Counted from the first letter of the stretch, positions 10,622-19,518 are shown. The stretch is DNA of 64,000 nt from Octadecabacter antarcticus 307 (GCF_000155675.2 NC_020911.1:1230501-1294500); one strand, 5' to 3'. Numbers and translations: made by a program. Notes: a model not told the origin generated them from the sequence alone.

Positions 10622-11661
10622 ATGACATATTATGCAGGATTAGACGTATCACTCAAAGAAGTTTCGATCTGTATTATCGATGATGATGGGGAGGTTGTGG
10701 CGCAGGGGACCGCGCCAGCTGATCCAGAAGGGGTGGCAGGTTGGCTCAAGAACCGATCTCTGGCCCCAAAGCGGATCGTGCATGAAAGTGGGCAGCTTTC
10801 GATCTGGTTGCAGCGTGGAATGGTGGAATTGTATTTACCCGCAATCTGCATCGATGCCCGCAAAGCCCATAAGAGTTTGTCTGCACGATTAAACAAGTCA
10901 GACAGTGCTGATGCAGAAGGTCTGGAGCAACTTGCACGGATGAACTGGTTCACTCCAGTTCACATCCGCAGCGAAGAGTCGGATCGTTTGCGTGCGTTAG
11001 TTGGAGGACGGGAACGTCTGATCCGGTTGCGTAAGGATCTGGAAGGCCACATCCGAGGCGTCCTTAAAACCTTTGGCATCCGTTTGACCGGGATCGGTCA
11101 GGCGCAGCAAAGGCAGGGTTTCCGCGATCAACTTGCCGCAGCTGGCGAAACCGATCCAGTGCTGCGCACCATCGCAGACGGGTTCATTGCCGCACACATC
11201 ACGCTTTGCAATGCGACGGCTGACTTTGACCGCGCGTTGAAGGCAAAGTCAAAAGCAACCCGATCACGCGCCGCCTGATGACCATTCCGGGTGTTGGTCC
11301 CATCGTGTCGCTCAGCTTTGTTGCACTTGTCGATGATCCCGATCGGTTCAGCAAAACCGCTGATGTCGGCGCGTTCCTTGGTCTAACACCGAGGCGGCAC
11401 CAATCGAGTGAAATGGATTGGTCGGGTCGAGTATCAAAGTGCGGAGATGCTGCGATGCGTGGATTGCTGCTTGAAGCGGCGTCCTGCGTCATCAGACAAG
11501 TGAAACGCTTCTCTGCTTTGAAATCCTGGGCAGTCCGACTGGCTGGACGGCGCGGGTTCCGCAAAGCCGCAGTCGCCACCGCGCGCAAGATTGCTGTGCT
11601 GATGCTGACGCTCTGGAAGTTAGGAACTGACTATCAATGGATACAGGAGGCCACCGCCTGA
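10622..11661 (+). pseudogene. IS110-family DEDD transposase, one frameshift
   Basis: The N-terminal RuvC-like domain is clear: AGLDVSLKEVSI (first Asp), HESGQLSIWL (Glu) and NKSDSADAEGLEQLA (last two Asp). Near 11248 the frame shifts: the first part ends in a TGA at 11276, while the other frame reads KSNPITRRLMTIPGVGPIVS and continues to the stop at 11661 as the Tnp_20 domain (ADVGAFLGLTPRRHQSS, WSGRVSKCGDAAMRG). A single missing base (expected AAGGTCAAA, observed AAGTCAAA) explains it. Inactivation is likely unless this is a sequencing error. Confidence 0.85.
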
Positions 11662-11905
11662 ACTAAATTCTCGCCGGACGGGCGGGAAGCGAAGTCCCGA
11701 CGGAACGGAGGTTGATTGATCTCGTAAAAACGGTTGGGACGTGGCCATTGCCGCGCAACCCGCAAACGACATTGGAGACAATCTACCACCGAAAACCATC
11801 ATGAGGCGCGGACAAGTACGACAAGTACGACGACCGCGACCTCGGAGAGAACCATGACCCGGACGGACAGATCGCAACCCCGCTTGACAAGGCTGCAAAC
11901 AGAGA
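11662..11905 (+). ncRNA. Candidate guide (bridge/seek) RNA region of IS110 element
   Basis: The 244-base non-coding right end of the IS110 element. It contains a hairpin CGGGA-(7)-TCCCG at 11683-11699 and a short direct repeat ACAAGTACG x2 near 11813-11830. In IS110-family elements a structured RNA from a non-coding end guides target choice (established for the family). Placing it here rests on length and position only. Confidence 0.35.
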
Positions 11906-12185
11906 ACCGTTATTCCGCACCTTGAGGCTGATCACCTTGTGCAATCAGGCGTTTTCAAGCGGACGCGCAACCCGATCTATCTCGGCGATGTGCTGATCCT
12001 TGCAGGGTTCCTATTGCGTTGGGACGCGCCGGTCGCTCTGCCGCTGATCCTTGCGCTGTTCTGGATTCTTGAAACACGGTTTATTGTGCCTGAAGAAGAC
12101 CGTCTGCGTCGCAAATTCCGGCAGGATTTTCACCGCTACACGGACAAGACCCGTCGCGGGCTGTAAATCGGGGTTTAGGTAGGGC

Positions 12186-12663
12186 CTAAAATTTGATCGC
12201 GTCCAGCTTCGCGTAGGACTGTTCCATCCCGTCGGTGGGATCTATATCCAACATTTGCTGGTGCGGCCCCGCATCCGGCAACGTCATGCGGAGTGTCAGC
12301 AATGTGCCCGCCCCCGATAGCTCGAACGTGGTGACAACGTGATTGTCAGGCGTTGGGTCAGGAATATGCCTCCGCTCAATGTGTTCGATCAATTGGGCTG
12401 GCGTCAGCTTGATATACTAGCTCGCTGATCAGCAAACCCGCCGCTGATCCCACAGTCCCATTCAAACCGGAACGTCCCGCCATCGTTCGGGTCTGTTTCG
12501 CTGACCGGCATGCTCCACCTCGGCATACCGAGCATCCATTGGCGGATCAAATCAGGTTCTGGAGGGGTGCGGTACACGTGGGCAGGCGGTGCTTTGAAGG
12601 TTCGCGTCACAATCACATGGATGTCGCCCTCAAGGGCAAGTTGCACAGGGTGTATCAGATGTC
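12186..12663 (-). pseudogene. SRPBCC/AHSA1-family protein, decayed
   Basis: The N-terminal part reads VIVTRTFKAPPAHVY, then PEPDLIRQWMLG and RWSMPVSETDPNDGGTFRFEW, typical of AHSA1/START-like proteins. The C-terminal part, in another frame (12186-12418), reads LIEHIERRHIPDPTPDNHVV, then FELSGAGTLLTLRMTLPD and DGMEQSYAKLDA. The central portion of about 40 residues is missing or scrambled around 12410-12450. Such proteins are usually paired with an ArsR regulator, and the remains of one lie immediately upstream. Confidence 0.75.
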
Positions 12664-12960
12664 TCCTTTGGTTTGCAGGATTTCTAGCACCGCGTCGCGG
12701 CGATTGTATCTGCTGGCATACCTGTTCGTGATCATGCTTAGCCACTGTTCAATCGCGCCAAATCCGTCGGGCGACAGGCGACACATCCGATGCCTGCGTT
12801 GGCGGTGACGTGTGATAAGGCCCGCAGATGTCCATAACCCCGACATCCCTATCCGTGCGGGGCTGCAAGATTGCCCGCCGCGCCTGGTCAGCGAGGGCGG
12901 CAAACATGCGGTCAATGTTGTCTTTGGCAGAGCAATCCAGACCATAAATTTTACATAATG
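12655..12960 (-). pseudogene. ArsR-family regulator, decayed
   Basis: One frame reads MFAALADQARRAILQPRTDR, the usual start of an ArsR winged-helix regulator, and runs into a stop. Another frame downstream reads SPDGFGAIEQWLSMI and RDAVLEILQTKGD, the C-terminal end. Helix 3 and the recognition helix are damaged. The end overlaps the start of the AHSA1-like pseudogene, matching the common ArsR-AHSA1 operon layout, so a whole two-gene module has been lost. Confidence 0.6.
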
Positions 12961-13104
12961 AATCGATTATATCAAGGCAGGCGAACGCCGCATTTCCGTC
13001 AGCCGTTAGCGCAAGCAGCGTGGGCCAACCGTGTCTTTCCCTTGTGAATCAGCCTATCGGCCTATAACCCGTCAATTAACGACGATTAATATGGGGAAGA
13101 CGGC

Positions 13105-14676
13105 ATGAAAATCGGCACGCCAAAGGAACTGTTCGACGGGGAATATCGCGTTGCGATGACACCAGCTTCCGCGCTTGAACTTCAAAAACTCGGGCATGAA
13201 TGTATCATCGAAACATCGGCTGGCGTCGCTGCGGGTTTTTCTGACAAATCCTACAAGGTCGCAGGCGTAGAGGTTGTCAAAACCGCCGCCGCCTTGTGGA
13301 AAGCGGCTGATGTCATCGCCAAGGTGCGCGTGCCCGATGACGACGAAATGAAACGCCTTCACGGCGATCAAACGCTGATTTCTTTCTTCAGCCCCGTCGC
13401 GGACGAAGCCAAAATGAAATCTGCCGCCCGCAAGGGGGCGACCGTTGTGGCGATGGAAATGATTCCGCGGATTTCGCGCGCTCAGAAGATGGACGCGCTA
13501 AGCTCTATGGCGAATATCGCGGGCTACCGCGCGGTTATTGAGGCGGGCAACCATTTCCCACGCTTTTTCACGGGGCAAATCACAGCAGCGGGTAAGGTCC
13601 CACCGGCTAAGGTTCTGGTCGTCGGGGCAGGGGTTGCGGGCCTCGCGGCCATTGGCACCGCCACGTCGCTTGGCGCGATCACATACGCCTTTGATGTGCG
13701 CCCAGAAGTGGCCGAACAGGTCGAAAGTATGGGCGCGCAGTTTGTGTTCCTCGACTTTGACGAAGACCAAAAAGACGGCTCCGAAACCGGTGGCTACGCC
13801 GCCGTGTCCAGCCCTGAATTTGCCGCTGCGCAATTGGCGAAGTTCCGCGAAATCGCACCGGATATGGACATCGTCATCACAACGGCGCTTATCCCGAACC
13901 GCGCAGCACCCGAGCTTTGGACCGAAGACATGGTCAAAGCCATGAAGCCCGGATCAGTGATCGTGGACTTGGCGGCGGAAAAAGGTGGTAACTGTAAACT
14001 GACCGTGATGGACGAAAAGATCGTCACCGACAACGGCGTGACGATTATCGGCTACACCGATTTTCCGTCACGCATGGCGGCGCAATCATCCACGCTTTAT
14101 GCGACCAATATTCGCCATTTGCTGACTGATCTGACGCCGAACAAAGATGGCGCGATCAACCACAACATGGAAGATGACGTGATCCGTGGCGCAACGATCG
14201 CCCACGCTAAATCCGTCACGTTCCCGCCACCACAGCCGAAAATTCAGGCAATCGCGGCCAAGCCGAAAGCAGCGGTCGTTGCGCTCACCGCAGAGCAAAA
14301 GCGTGCGAACGAAGTTGCGGCGTTCAGGGCGCAGACCAAAAGTCAGGTAACACTGATCGCCGTGGGCGCGTTGGTTCTTTTGACTGTCGGCCTCGTGGCA
14401 CCGGCGAGTTTTATGCAGCATTTCATTGTGTTTGTGCTGGCGGTTTTCGTCGGATTTCAAGTTATCTGGGGCGTCGCACATTCGCTGCACACGCCGCTGA
14501 TGGCGGTGACAAACGCGATCAGTTCGATCATCATTTTGGGCGCGCTTATGGAGATCGGATCGGGGTCGTTCATTGTCGTTCTGTTGGCCGCACTTGCGGT
14601 GTTCATGACAGGTATCAATATCTTCGGGGGTTTCCTCGTGACACGGCGCATGCTCGCTATGTTCCAGAAGTCGTAA
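13105..14676 (+). CDS. pntA: NAD(P) transhydrogenase subunit alpha
   Basis: Proton-translocating transhydrogenase alpha subunit, 523 residues, which couples hydride transfer from NADH to NADP+ to the proton gradient. Residues 1-370 form the NAD-binding dI domain (KIGTPKELFDGEYRVAMTP at the start; Rossmann motif VLVVGAGVAGLAAIGTA near residue 168). The C-terminal 130 residues hold transmembrane segments (LIAVGALVLLTVGLV and FIVFVLAVFVGFQVIWG). It is the full-length E. coli-like fused type, not the split pntAA/pntAB form. pntB follows after 12 bases. Confidence 0.97.
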   Translation: MKIGTPKELFDGEYRVAMTPASALELQKLGHECIIETSAGVAAGFSDKSYKVAGVEVVKTAAALWKAADVIAKVRVPDDDEMKRLHGDQTLISFFSPVADEAKMKSAARKGATVVAMEMIPRISRAQKMDALSSMANIAGYRAVIEAGNHFPRFFTGQITAAGKVPPAKVLVVGAGVAGLAAIGTATSLGAITYAFDVRPEVAEQVESMGAQFVFLDFDEDQKDGSETGGYAAVSSPEFAAAQLAKFREIAPDMDIVITTALIPNRAAPELWTEDMVKAMKPGSVIVDLAAEKGGNCKLTVMDEKIVTDNGVTIIGYTDFPSRMAAQSSTLYATNIRHLLTDLTPNKDGAINHNMEDDVIRGATIAHAKSVTFPPPQPKIQAIAAKPKAAVVALTAEQKRANEVAAFRAQTKSQVTLIAVGALVLLTVGLVAPASFMQHFIVFVLAVFVGFQVIWGVAHSLHTPLMAVTNAISSIIILGALMEIGSGSFIVVLLAALAVFMTGINIFGGFLVTRRMLAMFQKS

Positions 14677-14688
14677 GGGAAAAGAACA

Positions 14689-16122
14689 ATGGAATTTGGT
14701 TTTACAACAGCGGCTTACGTCGTTTCAGCGGTTCTTTTCATCCTGTCCCTTGGTGGACTTTCGGGGCAAGAAAGCGCCAAGCGCGCGGTGTGGTATGGCA
14801 TTGTCGGCATGGCGCTGGCGGTGGCTGCAACCCTCATTGCACCGGACACGGGGTATCGGCTTTTGGCGGTGCTGATGATCATCGGCGGTGGCGCGATTGG
14901 CTATCAACTGGCGACCAAAGTGCAGATGACACAAATGCCCGAACTGGTCGCTGCGATGCATTCGCTGGTCGGTTTGGCAGCCATGTTTGTAGGCTTCATC
15001 GCACATATTGAACTCAACCGAGTGCTCGGTATGGACCCGGCAGCCCGCGAAGGCCTCACTGGGTTTGCGGGTCTTCTGGCGCATAAATCCGGCGTCGAAG
15101 TTAACATTCTTCGCGTCGAATTGTTCTTAGGCGTCTTCATCGGCGCGATCACTTTTACCGGCTCAGTAGTTGCTTATGGCAAATTGGCGGGCAAAGTGGA
15201 CAGCGTGGCGAAAAAGCTGCCCGGCGGGCATCTGCTGAACATCGCGGCAGCGGCCATCGCCGTCGTTACGTTGGTTGTGTACTTCAACACTGGCGGATTT
15301 TTCCCACTGTTCTTGATGACGCTGGCGGCGCTGTTCATTGGCTACCATTTGATTATGGGCATCGGCGGCGCTGATATGCCAGTCGTTGTGTCCATGCTCA
15401 ACAGTTATTCTGGCTGGGCGGCGGCGGCGATTGGTTTCAGCCTTGGCAACGATCTATTGATCGTCGTTGGCGCGCTTGTCGGATCAAGCGGCGCGATCCT
15501 GTCCTACATCATGTGCAAGGCAATGAACCGCAGCTTCGTTTCTGTGATCTTGGGAGGATTCGGTGGCCCGCAAGGGGAACAAATGGCGCTCGAGGGTGAA
15601 CAGATCGCCATTGATGCGGACGGTGTGGCGTCAGCATTGGAAGAAGCTGACAGCGTCATCATCATCCCTGGATACGGCATGGCCGTGGCACAGGCGCAGC
15701 AGAACGTCGCTGAACTAACGCGTCGATTGCGCGCCAAGGGTAAGACCGTGCGTTTTGCCATTCACCCCGTCGCGGGGCGTTTGCCGGGCCATATGAACGT
15801 GCTGCTCGCCGAAGCCAAAGTGCCCTATGATATTGTGATGGAAATGGACGAGATTAACGATGATTTTCCAACCACCGACGTCGCGATTGTGATCGGGTCC
15901 AATGACATCGTGAACCCTGCGGCGCAGGACGACCCAAACTCTCCCATTGCGGGGATGCCAGTTCTGGAATGCTGGAAAGCCAGGCAGGTGTTTGTGTCCA
16001 AGCGTGGGCAGGGCACTGGGTATTCCGGCATCGAGAATCCGCTGTTCTTCAAAGAAAACACGCGGATGTTCTATGGTGACGCGAAGGCGTCTTTGGATGC
16101 GTTGCTAGGCAAGATCAGCTGA
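14689..16122 (+). CDS. pntB: NAD(P) transhydrogenase subunit beta
   Basis: A 477-residue partner of PntA. The first 270 residues carry the multi-spanning dII membrane domain; the last 180 form the NADP-binding dIII domain ([17 protein letters not shown], with the GYGMAVAQ loop, then [20 protein letters not shown] and [12 protein letters not shown]). Together with PntA it gives a complete NADPH-generating enzyme at the inner membrane. The transcript runs into an IS30 remnant about 10 bases after the stop; no clear terminator is visible. Confidence 0.97.
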   Translation: MEFGFTTAAYVVSAVLFILSLGGLSGQESAKRAVWYGIVGMALAVAATLIAPDTGYRLLAVLMIIGGGAIGYQLATKVQMTQMPELVAAMHSLVGLAAMFVGFIAHIELNRVLGMDPAAREGLTGFAGLLAHKSGVEVNILRVELFLGVFIGAITFTGSVVAYGKLAGKVDSVAKKLPGGHLLNIAAAAIAVVTLVVYFNTGGFFPLFLMTLAALFIGYHLIMGIGGADMPVVVSMLNSYSGWAAAAIGFSLGNDLLIVVGALVGSSGAILSYIMCKAMNRSFVSVILGGFGGPQGEQMALEGEQIAIDADGVASALEEADSVIIIPGYGMAVAQAQQNVAELTRRLRAKGKTVRFAIHPVAGRLPGHMNVLLAEAKVPYDIVMEMDEINDDFPTTDVAIVIGSNDIVNPAAQDDPNSPIAGMPVLECWKARQVFVSKRGQGTGYSGIENPLFFKENTRMFYGDAKASLDALLGKIS

Positions 16123-16468
16123 TCGAATGGAAACATCGGACGGCAATAAGCCGAGGTTTAGTTCTTTCGAAACAGCTTGGATTCAAGATTGAAGTGCGAC
16201 GATTAATTGTTTTAATGGCCGTAAGATCTTCGGCCATGGCTTCAGCGGGAGTTCTCCATCCTAGTGTCTTACGAGGCCGGTCGTTCATCAGGCGTGCGAC
16301 GTCGTTCAGGGCGGTTTGACTGAGGCAGCCCAGGTCAGTTCCTTTCGGGAAGAACTGGCGTAGCAAGCCGTTTGTATTTTCGTTTGAACCGCGTTGCCAC
16401 GGGGTGTGGGGGTCACAAAACCAGATGTCGATCTTCAGACGGCGAGAGAGTTCTGGGTGGCAAGCCAT

Positions 16469-16508
16469 CCACTGCCCGGCAGTGGTTTGCTCCCAAACCA
16501 TGAGAGGG
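16469..16508 (-). repeat. Palindromic mini-insert, copy A (in IS30)
   Basis: On the transposase strand it runs CCCTCTCA, arm TGGTTTG, loop GGAG, arm CAAACCA, then CTGCCGGGCAGTGG, followed by target ATGGCTTGC. The IS30 protein normally reads TYDRGSE directly into (A/M)xHPELS; here PLMVWEQTTAGQW is added. The net gain is 39 bases, so the frame stays open. The right half CCACTGCC-G-GGCAGTGG is also a perfect palindrome. Confidence 0.85.
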
Positions 16509-16616
16509 TCAGAGCCACGATCATAGGTCATCGAGCGGCGCAACGCCACGGGCAGACGTTTCATTTGCCGCGTAAAGCCCTCGAGAGCAGCATTGGCGGT
16601 ACAACCCCGCGTTCTG

Positions 16617-16640
16617 CGCTACAATTGATCCCCTGGATCA
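16617..16640. repeat. 10-bp-arm palindrome at IS30 deletion junction
   Basis: CAATTGATCC-CCT-GGATCAATTG, a perfect inverted repeat with a 3-base centre. It replaces about 210 bases of the IS30 transposase gene. Its outer sequences do not match the 39-41 bp mini-inserts nearby, though the 3-base loop format is alike. Confidence 0.7.
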
Positions 16641-17186
16641 ATTGCTTGGTTCAGCCCGCCGCAGCGCCTCAATCATCAGCGCCTTCAATCCGCCATGTGG
16701 CTGAGCGTAGATCGCAGCATAGATCGCTTCGTGGCTAATGCGCTGACTGAGATCATCTAGATGCATGAGCCGTAATCTGGCCGCGATCTGCTCTGGCGAC
16801 CAGCACCAATAGATCAGACGGTTGCGCACCCAATCATAAAACGGGGCACCAGGGGCCAGCTTCCGCCGCCGACCAGAGCGCCGTTGTGCCATATCATGAG
16901 CACGCCGCGCCTCCTGGGGATCGTAGCAACCGGACGCGCCGCCCCGCTTCAATTCATGCCCGATGGTGCAATCATAATCTGGACTGCGTCCAGCGGTATT
17001 GGTGGCAGCCAAACTGCGAACCAATGGGGCGCAAATTACGAAGGCACGCTCTCACTTCCGGGCGAGACCTACGAAGTGTCTGGATCACTTGACGGAATAT
17101 TTTTGGGCAATCGCACCAGCAGCCCCCTACCAAAAGATATCGTCAAACGGCAATCCCCCATTTTTAATGGGGCTCGGCCGTAGAAT

Positions 17187-17459
17187 TCACGTGGCTGTTT
17201 TCAGTTTCATTGCGGGCGTTATGCCGCCGATGCCCGTGTTGGGTCTCTCATTGTTGTAAGTCCAGAGCCATTCTGTCGCCTGGTTTTGGGCCTCCTCAAT
17301 CGTTTCAAAGATGTACTGGCTCAACCATTCGCCGCGAACGGTGCGATTGTATCGCTCGATATAGGCATTCTGTTGAGGTTTGCCTGGCTGGATGTGTTCA
17401 AGCCGAACACCGTGCTTTTCAGCCCATGTCATCAAGGTCCCGCTGATATATTCTGTGCC
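17187..17459 (-). pseudogene. IS3 orfB transposase, C-terminal piece
   Basis: Encodes GTEYISGTLMTWAEKHGVRL, then QPGKPQQNAYIERYNRTVRG and WLWTYNNERPNTGIGGITP, the end of the IS3 DDE domain including the last catalytic Glu (NAYIE). It is severed from its N-terminal piece (from 19168) by the IS110 insertion between TIRVDN and GTEYIS. Confidence 0.9.
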
Positions 17460-17594
17460 GTAACACCTTCGGAATATCGCTAATTTAAGGCTATGACTGC
17501 CTGCGCAGCCCCAAATAACGCAGCAGGTGGTCATAGCCGTGCCTCAGGTCCCTACGGTGGTTTTGTACAAACCACACCGCAAAGGAGACCAACT

Positions 17595-18905
17595 ATGACC
17601 GATATCATTATTACACAAACTGCGCCCGTTTTGGTGGCCATCGATATCTCGAAGGCCCGCGACGAAGTTCTCATTGCTATTGCGGACAAGAAGCGCTGCC
17701 GTCGTTTGACTGTTCTGAACCAGCTAGACGACTTCAATCGTCTAATCACATCGCTTGCCTGCTACGGCCGCCCTGTCCGTGTAGCTTTTGAAGCAACGGG
17801 TAATTATCACCGTGCCTTGGCTTATCATCTTGCCGCAGCAGGTTTTGAGTTGAAGTTGGTGTCATCTGTGGCCCTGGCCAGAACGCGAGAGGCCTTGCAC
17901 AACAGTTGGGACAAAAACGACCCTAAGGATGCCCAGGTCATTCTTCACATGATGGAGATCGGGAACGAGCAGTTTTATCATGACCCCCTCGTGCGTGGCA
18001 CTAACGACATCCAAGAGCGTTCCAAAACGCATGACATCGTATCCAAGTCGAAGACCGAGTTGTGGCACCGAGTTGTGGCACCGAGTTGTGGCACCGAGTT
18101 GTGGCACCGAGTTGTGGCACCGAGTTGTGGCACCGAGTTGTGGCACCGAGTTTTAACCCATTATCTGCCGCTGTATTTTCCTGAAGCTGATCGTTTCCAT
18201 CGCAGTTCTCGCAGTGACTGGTTCTTTGCTTTCCTTGAACGTTATCCGTCACCACACTTGATCTCAGCCATGAGCAAGGAGGCATTCATCGCTGACGCTT
18301 GGGATGTGGTGGGCCTCAAGGTTGCAAAAGAGCGTTTACTTTCAGATATCTACGAGACTGCCAAAGTATCAGTCGGACTGCCGGTTGCCGCAGATTCCGA
18401 CGCGATAAGCATGTTCCGCTTGGTTCTCGGGGAAGGCCGCAGTCTTATCGCGCAACGCAATCAAATTGAAGATCGCGCCGTCGCGCTTCTCAAGGACCTA
18501 CCAGATTATAAGCTACTGACATCGATACCTGGAATCGGTCCCATCAATGCTTTGACAATTTTGGCAGAAGCTGGGGATGTACGGCGCTTTCGTCATCACC
18601 GGCAGTTTTTGAAGTTCTGTGGAATGGACCTTGCGACTATGCAATCAGGTACATTCAGAGGGCAAACCAAACTGTCAAAATATGGCAATGCTCGGCTTCG
18701 TCGAACGCTTTGGATGGCTGGACAGGTTGCTATTCTGCAGCGCACCAACAGCTTCCGCGACAAGTTCGAGCGCTACATCGCCAAAGACCGTCACAACACC
18801 CATTTGCGCCGAAAGGCGTACACCGCAATCGCAGCGAAGATGGCCCGAACCGTTCATGGGATCATCAAGCACGGCGAACCATATCGCCCCTTCTTTGAGG
18901 GGTGA
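17595..18905 (+). CDS. IS110-family DEDD transposase with expanded repeat
   Basis: A 436-residue transposase with an open frame. The RuvC-like N-terminus shows LVAIDISKARDEVLIAI, FEATGNYHRALAYHL and DKNDPKDAQVI; the Tnp_20 part shows LTSIPGIGPINALTILAEAG, FLKFCGMDL and KLSKYGNARLRRTLWMAG. AAAGGAG lies eight bases before the ATG. A 78-base in-frame tandem expansion inserts 26 residues (two copies of VVAPSCGTELWHR) after TELWHR at about residue 160. Whether the enlarged enzyme is active is unknown. The gene interrupts IS3 orfB. Confidence 0.88.
   Translation: MTDIIITQTAPVLVAIDISKARDEVLIAIADKKRCRRLTVLNQLDDFNRLITSLACYGRPVRVAFEATGNYHRALAYHLAAAGFELKLVSSVALARTREALHNSWDKNDPKDAQVILHMMEIGNEQFYHDPLVRGTNDIQERSKTHDIVSKSKTELWHRVVAPSCGTELWHRVVAPSCGTELWHRVLTHYLPLYFPEADRFHRSSRSDWFFAFLERYPSPHLISAMSKEAFIADAWDVVGLKVAKERLLSDIYETAKVSVGLPVAADSDAISMFRLVLGEGRSLIAQRNQIEDRAVALLKDLPDYKLLTSIPGIGPINALTILAEAGDVRRFRHHRQFLKFCGMDLATMQSGTFRGQTKLSKYGNARLRRTLWMAGQVAILQRTNSFRDKFERYIAKDRHNTHLRRKAYTAIAAKMARTVHGIIKHGEPYRPFFEG
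18054..18152 (+). repeat. 13-bp tandem repeat (7.6 copies)
   Basis: Unit ACCGAGTTGTGGC repeated without any mismatch from 18054 to 18152. Because 13 is not a multiple of 3, three units make one 13-residue protein repeat, and the observed expansion of six extra units (78 bases) keeps the transposase frame. Confidence 0.95.
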
Positions 18906-19166
18906 TCGACAGCAGTAGGACCTTTCTCTGTAAGGGCCGTGGAGGCAGACAACTGACCTCGTAGATAATGTTTAGGCCTTCTGCTCAACGACCCAAAGAT
19001 CTCGTCTTAAGGACGGTGAGAGCCGCAAAAGCGTACTCTGTGTTTGTTATGGGAGAGACAGTTCGTTGACCAAAATGCCAAACTGAGCAATGCTTCTAAC
19101 GTGTCGAGACGCCTCGATGCGACAATAACCTGACGCCAATTCAGCTAATCATTCCGCGCATAGGAC
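18906..19166 (+). ncRNA. Candidate guide RNA region of second IS110
   Basis: A 261-base non-coding stretch between the transposase stop and the right end of the IS. By analogy with IS1111-type members of the IS110 family it may encode the target-choosing RNA. Only its length and position support this; I did not identify a specific structure. Confidence 0.3.
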
Positions 19167-19349
19167 GTTATCGACACGTATGGTTTGGGGTTTGCCGCGC
19201 CACTCGATGATCTGGTTCAGGCTCCGGACGACGCGTTCTGCGGGCAGCGAGAAGTCCACGTCAATGCACAAGCCTTCACGATTGAAGTCATCCAAGACGT
19301 TAAGAGTTCGGATTGATCTGCCGTCTGCAAGCTGATCCGCCATGAAATC

Positions 19350-19389
19350 CCCTCTCATTGATTGCACAGCAATCAACTGCCGGGCAGCG
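19350..19389 (+). repeat. Palindromic mini-insert, copy B (in IS3 orfB)
   Basis: CCCTCTCA, arm TTGATTGC, loop ACA, arm GCAATCAA, then CTGCCGGGCAGCG, followed by ATAGACC. The ancestral orfB reads WSMDFMADQ; here WS is followed by [14 protein letters not shown] and then DFMADQ, a net gain of 13 codons in frame. The element lies opposite to the coding direction. Confidence 0.88.
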
Positions 19390-19502
19390 ATAGACCAGGT
19401 CTCGTTTGGTGCATCAGGCACCGCTAACGGCTCGGGTTTGTCACGTTTGAGGCGATTTTTTGGCTTGATCCGCAGGTTCAGCTCCAGTTCACAGTAGATC
19501 CG

Positions 19503-19518
19503 CCTGACGGCCAGTGGG
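19503..19518 (+). repeat. 16-bp remnant of the palindromic mini-insert (copy F)
   Basis: CCTGACGGCCAGTGGG interrupts KRVY|RIYCEL of orfB. It matches the 3' outer part of copy C (CCTGCCGGCCAGTGG) with one mismatch, while the hairpin and the CCCTCTC side are absent. Being 16 bases, it shifts the frame. Confidence 0.6.

Larger units (their letters stand above)
10533..11905 (+). mobile_element. IS110-family insertion sequence (first copy)
   Basis: About 1.37 kb inserted in the methyltransferase gene. Boundaries are inferred from the interrupted reading frame; the trinucleotide ACC occurs at both edges (10530-10532, 11906-11908), so each end is known to about three bases. It carries one DEDD transposase gene, with about 90 bases of non-coding DNA on the left and about 245 on the right. 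The long right non-coding end fits the IS1111-like arrangement, in which a structured guide RNA lies downstream of the transposase; a hairpin is visible at 11683-11699. Confidence 0.85.
10335..12166 (+). pseudogene. ICMT/PEMT-like methyltransferase, split by IS110-family insertion
   Basis: Two halves of one membrane methyltransferase gene flank an IS. The 5' part (10335-10532) encodes MKWFDIPPVWLVGGL and three hydrophobic stretches ending at AEMRRKKT. The 3' part (11906-12166) resumes in frame as VIPHLEADHLVQSGVFKRTR followed by NPIYLGDVLILAG, the SAM-binding RNPIYLG signature of the isoprenylcysteine carboxyl/phospholipid methyltransferase family. Both junctions share ACC, so the empty site can be rebuilt as a continuous gene of about 150 codons. 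The gene was intact before the insertion and cannot now make a full protein. Confidence 0.85.
16115..16980 (-). pseudogene. IS30-family transposase remnant
   Basis: Reading right to left, TIGHELKRGGASGCYDPQEA and WSPEQIAARLRLMHLDD (16638-16980) give the N-terminal middle; after a gap the other frame gives AALEGFTRQMKRLPVALRRS, TYDRGS and DIWFCDPHTPWQRGSNENTN. The HTH start is missing at the right (cut at about 16980), and about 70 residues including the first catalytic Asp region are missing around 16580-16640, where a 23-base palindrome sits. A 40-base palindromic insert (16469-16508) adds 13 codons in frame just after TYDRGS. Non-functional. Confidence 0.85.
17462..19166 (+). mobile_element. 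IS110-family insertion sequence (second copy), inside IS3
   Basis: About 1.7 kb. Ends are deduced from the split orfB: the left flank TGTGCC and right flank GTTATCGACACG join to restore RVDNGTEYIS. The dinucleotide GT at both edges leaves a two-base uncertainty. It carries one transposase gene (17595-18905), a 133-base left end and a 260-base right end. It differs from the first IS110 copy in sequence and transposase length, so it is a different member of the family. Confidence 0.85.

Noticed and set aside
10622..11661. Programmed frameshifting in the first IS110 transposase
   Set aside because: IS110 transposases are made from one frame, and no slippery heptamer is seen at about 11248; a one-base loss is simpler.
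12946..13104. Promoter in front of pntA
   Set aside because: The gap is AT-richer, but no convincing -35/-10 pair could be fixed by eye.
18054..18152. CRISPR-like array of short repeats
   Set aside because: The 13-bp units are contiguous with no spacers and lie inside a transposase frame; it is a minisatellite.
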